Positions 5,845 through 7,444 of a DNA stretch of 7,444 bases are shown here, piece by piece. The notes under the pieces are model-generated. The model did not search any database. It saw only the letters and a list, made by a program, of their open reading frames with translations, and was not told the DNA's origin. The translations under genes and the position numbers were made by a program. Position 1 is the first letter of the stretch. The number at the start of each line of letters is the position of its first letter. The DNA comes from Phycisphaerae bacterium. Lineage in GTDB: Bacteria; Planctomycetota; Phycisphaerae; Phycisphaerales; Phycisphaeraceae. The stretch covers positions 1-7,444 of the forward strand of contig NZCH01000050.1 in assembly GCA_002688155.1 (NCBI GenBank), written 5' to 3'.

Positions 5845-7444
5845 TCACGGCAGATTGTTGTCAATCTCTTGTAGCGTCATTTCAGCCGCGTCTACGAGCA
5901 ACTGCCGCGCCGTGTCCAGGCGCTGGTCGTAAATCGGCGTCTGAAAACGAATGAGCGCGCCCGCCGTGTTCCGCGCCGTTACCCCGTTTGCGAAGATCAC
6001 CGCCTGCTGCGTCCAATAAGACGGCGTGTACGAATCTCCACACTTGTACGTGTAAAGGTGCAGTGTCTCGCGGTCACCTTTTCGAGTGACCAGTTCCCGC
6101 ATCTTCAGGTTCGTTAAGTGACCCGAGCTGATCGGTCTGATCGACTTGGAGGCAATCCGCTCACCGTTGGCTTCGAGGCACACCTCCGGCGCGTGTGTCC
6201 CTTTGCGGTTATCGCGACTGAACACGACCAGCAGTTCAAGCGTCTCGCCGGTCGTCGTGCAATCAAAGCGCCGGCTGAGAATGTCATCGGTCTCAAGAAT
6301 CGCCCGGATGCGCTCGGACTGCTCAAAGTCCATGCCGTCGAATACGCGATCGCCTATCCGCAATTCCGGGGGTACGGCATTCGCAGCCATGTTGCTTCGT
6401 GTTTGCGCGACCGACTGCTTCGACCAGACCACGCTGCCTACCGCGGTCATGCTGAACACCAGCATTAAACCAATAACAAGACCGTAGGTGCCACCGGGGC
6501 CGACCCGAATGAGTGTCGACGGGAGGAATTTCGGCAACCGGTCTAAAAAGCCAAGCAGTTTCGGCTCCGTCCAGTTGCGGTTGAGTTTTTCACTGGCGAT
6601 CAGCACAAGTTTCTCAATTCCAAAGAGAACACCCAGCGCGATCGCGAACACACCGAGCCCGGAAAAGTCGTGGTACAGGCTGCCGGGCGCCGTCGCGTCG
6701 GTCCCGAAATGATGCGCTACCGTGTTCAAACCGGTGATCCGGACGATGTTCGAAAACACCGCCACCGGCACAGCCAGCGCCAGCATGAGCAGCCGCCACG
6801 GACCTTTGACACGGCACACCATTGCGAAAAGCGACGCAAAAAATGTCAGTGCGATAATGCTGCGCAACCCGCTGCACGCGTTTTCAATCACCAGCATCTT
6901 CGGCGACCCGTCCGGGTACGGCGCCAGATACACGTGGGCACCATCGATCAGAGCCGGAATACCCAGCATGTGATTGGTCACCCAGACGGCCGCCTGTCCT
7001 GCGATGCTCTTGAGGCCAAAGTTGATGTTTGCGATCAGGTCCATCGGCAAAGGAATCATGAACCCCAGGAAGGCAATCGGCAGCGCGTAGGCACGCAGAA
7101 ACGTCCAGCCACCCATCAGCATGGTCAGCGACCCGAGCACGCCGACTATGCAGAAGCCGGACACGAACATCACGCGCGCGTACACGCTAAGCACATGCAG
7201 TCCGAGAAAGCCCAGCAGGCAGACCCAGCCCAGCACCGTCGAACTACGGCTTCGCCTCACGGGCATACCCACCCGCTTGTACACCATGTACGCCAAACCC
7301 AGACAGACCAGTGGGACGATCGGGCCGTGCGTGTAGTACGAATCACCCGCCGTCAGCCGGACCTTCAGGCTCTTGTGCGCGTTTACCCAGGCCGGGTACC
7401 ACCGCAGCCACATCATGCCAAACGTCCAGAACCAGGCGACGACC
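5845..7444 (-). CDS. Exosortase fused to C-terminal EpsI-type domain, 5' end outside the window
   Basis: From the stop at 5845 the frame is open to the window edge. An ATG at 7416 gives 523 residues, but nine further upstream codons (VVAWFWTFG) extend the hydrophobic first helix, so the true start is probably outside. Residue numbers count from that ATG. The N-terminal half (1-275) is a multi-helix membrane protein with the exosortase signature: SYYTHGPIVPL at 26-36, catalytic C181 in ENACSGLR, R226 in SNIVR, and H249 in LYHDFSGLG. Exosortases are predicted cysteine transpeptidases that cleave PEP-CTERM-type tails of exported proteins at the inner membrane. After a further transmembrane segment (about 310-331) comes an EpsI-like extracytoplasmic domain (about 340-520) with its hallmark H408-x-P-x-x-C413. 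Fusion of the two is known in several exosortase subtypes. YTHG replaces the commoner YSHG. No PEP-CTERM substrate gene lies nearby in the window, so the subtype and target tail cannot be named; a planctomycete-type exosortase is a guess. Confidence 0.93.
   Translation of the reverse strand, partial: VVAWFWTFGMMWLRWYPAWVNAHKSLKVRLTAGDSYYTHGPIVPLVCLGLAYMVYKRVGMPVRRSRSSTVLGWVCLLGFLGLHVLSVYARVMFVSGFCIVGVLGSLTMLMGGWTFLRAYALPIAFLGFMIPLPMDLIANINFGLKSIAGQAAVWVTNHMLGIPALIDGAHVYLAPYPDGSPKMLVIENACSGLRSIIALTFFASLFAMVCRVKGPWRLLMLALAVPVAVFSNIVRITGLNTVAHHFGTDATAPGSLYHDFSGLGVFAIALGVLFGIEKLVLIASEKLNRNWTEPKLLGFLDRLPKFLPSTLIRVGPGGTYGLVIGLMLVFSMTAVGSVVWSKQSVAQTRSNMAANAVPPELRIGDRVFDGMDFEQSERIRAILETDDILSRRFDCTTTGETLELLVVFSRDNRKGTHAPEVCLEANGERIASKSIRPISSGHLTNLKMRELVTRKGDRETLHLYTYKCGDSYTPSYWTQQAVIFANGVTARNTAGALIRFQTPIYDQRLDTARQLLVDAAEMTLQEIDNNLP

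Overview
The window is a stretch of GC-rich bacterial DNA (roughly 58% by eye) with all of its recognisable genes on the minus strand. In transcription order, from high to low coordinates, they are: (1) a membrane exosortase fused to a C-terminal EpsI-type domain, cut off at its 5' end by the window edge; (2) a 993-residue membrane-anchored TPR-type protein; (3) a 307-residue secreted trypsin-like (HtrA/DegP-type) serine protease without a PDZ domain; and (4) a TPR-rich lipoprotein cut off at its 3' end by the other window edge. No tRNA, rRNA, CRISPR array, transposase or phage gene is visible. The long plus-strand reading frames are antisense shadows of these four genes.

Organism: exosortase plus lipobox lipoprotein plus periplasmic protease implies a Gram-negative-type envelope. 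The fused exosortase/EpsI and the very large, divergent TPR proteins suggest a member of the Planctomycetota or a related PVC/environmental lineage. This is inference; no taxonomic marker is present.

Layout: 1-1575 TPR lipoprotein (minus, 3' partial); 28-bp gap with a strong Shine-Dalgarno; 1604-2527 serine protease; 57-bp gap holding a triple octamer repeat; 2585-5566 TPR membrane protein; 278-bp intergenic region (5567-5844) with an inverted repeat, three phased CCCTG motifs, a sigma-54-like match facing the 'wrong' way and a 10-bp palindrome; 5845-7444 exosortase-EpsI (minus, 5' partial).

How the genes may work together: exosortases are predicted transpeptidase-like membrane enzymes that recognise PEP-CTERM-type C-terminal tails on exported proteins, usually in genomes with exopolysaccharide/EPS loci. 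In the classic proteobacterial EPS/PEP-CTERM locus a TPR lipoprotein (PrsT) lies near the exosortase. Here the exosortase is followed by two TPR proteins (one anchored, one a lipoprotein) with an exported protease between them. The last three genes are close enough to be one operon; the exosortase is separated by 278 bp and may or may not be co-transcribed. A cell-envelope sorting, export or polysaccharide-assembly module is the most reasonable reading, but no PEP-CTERM substrate, glycosyltransferase or polysaccharide export gene lies inside the window to prove it.
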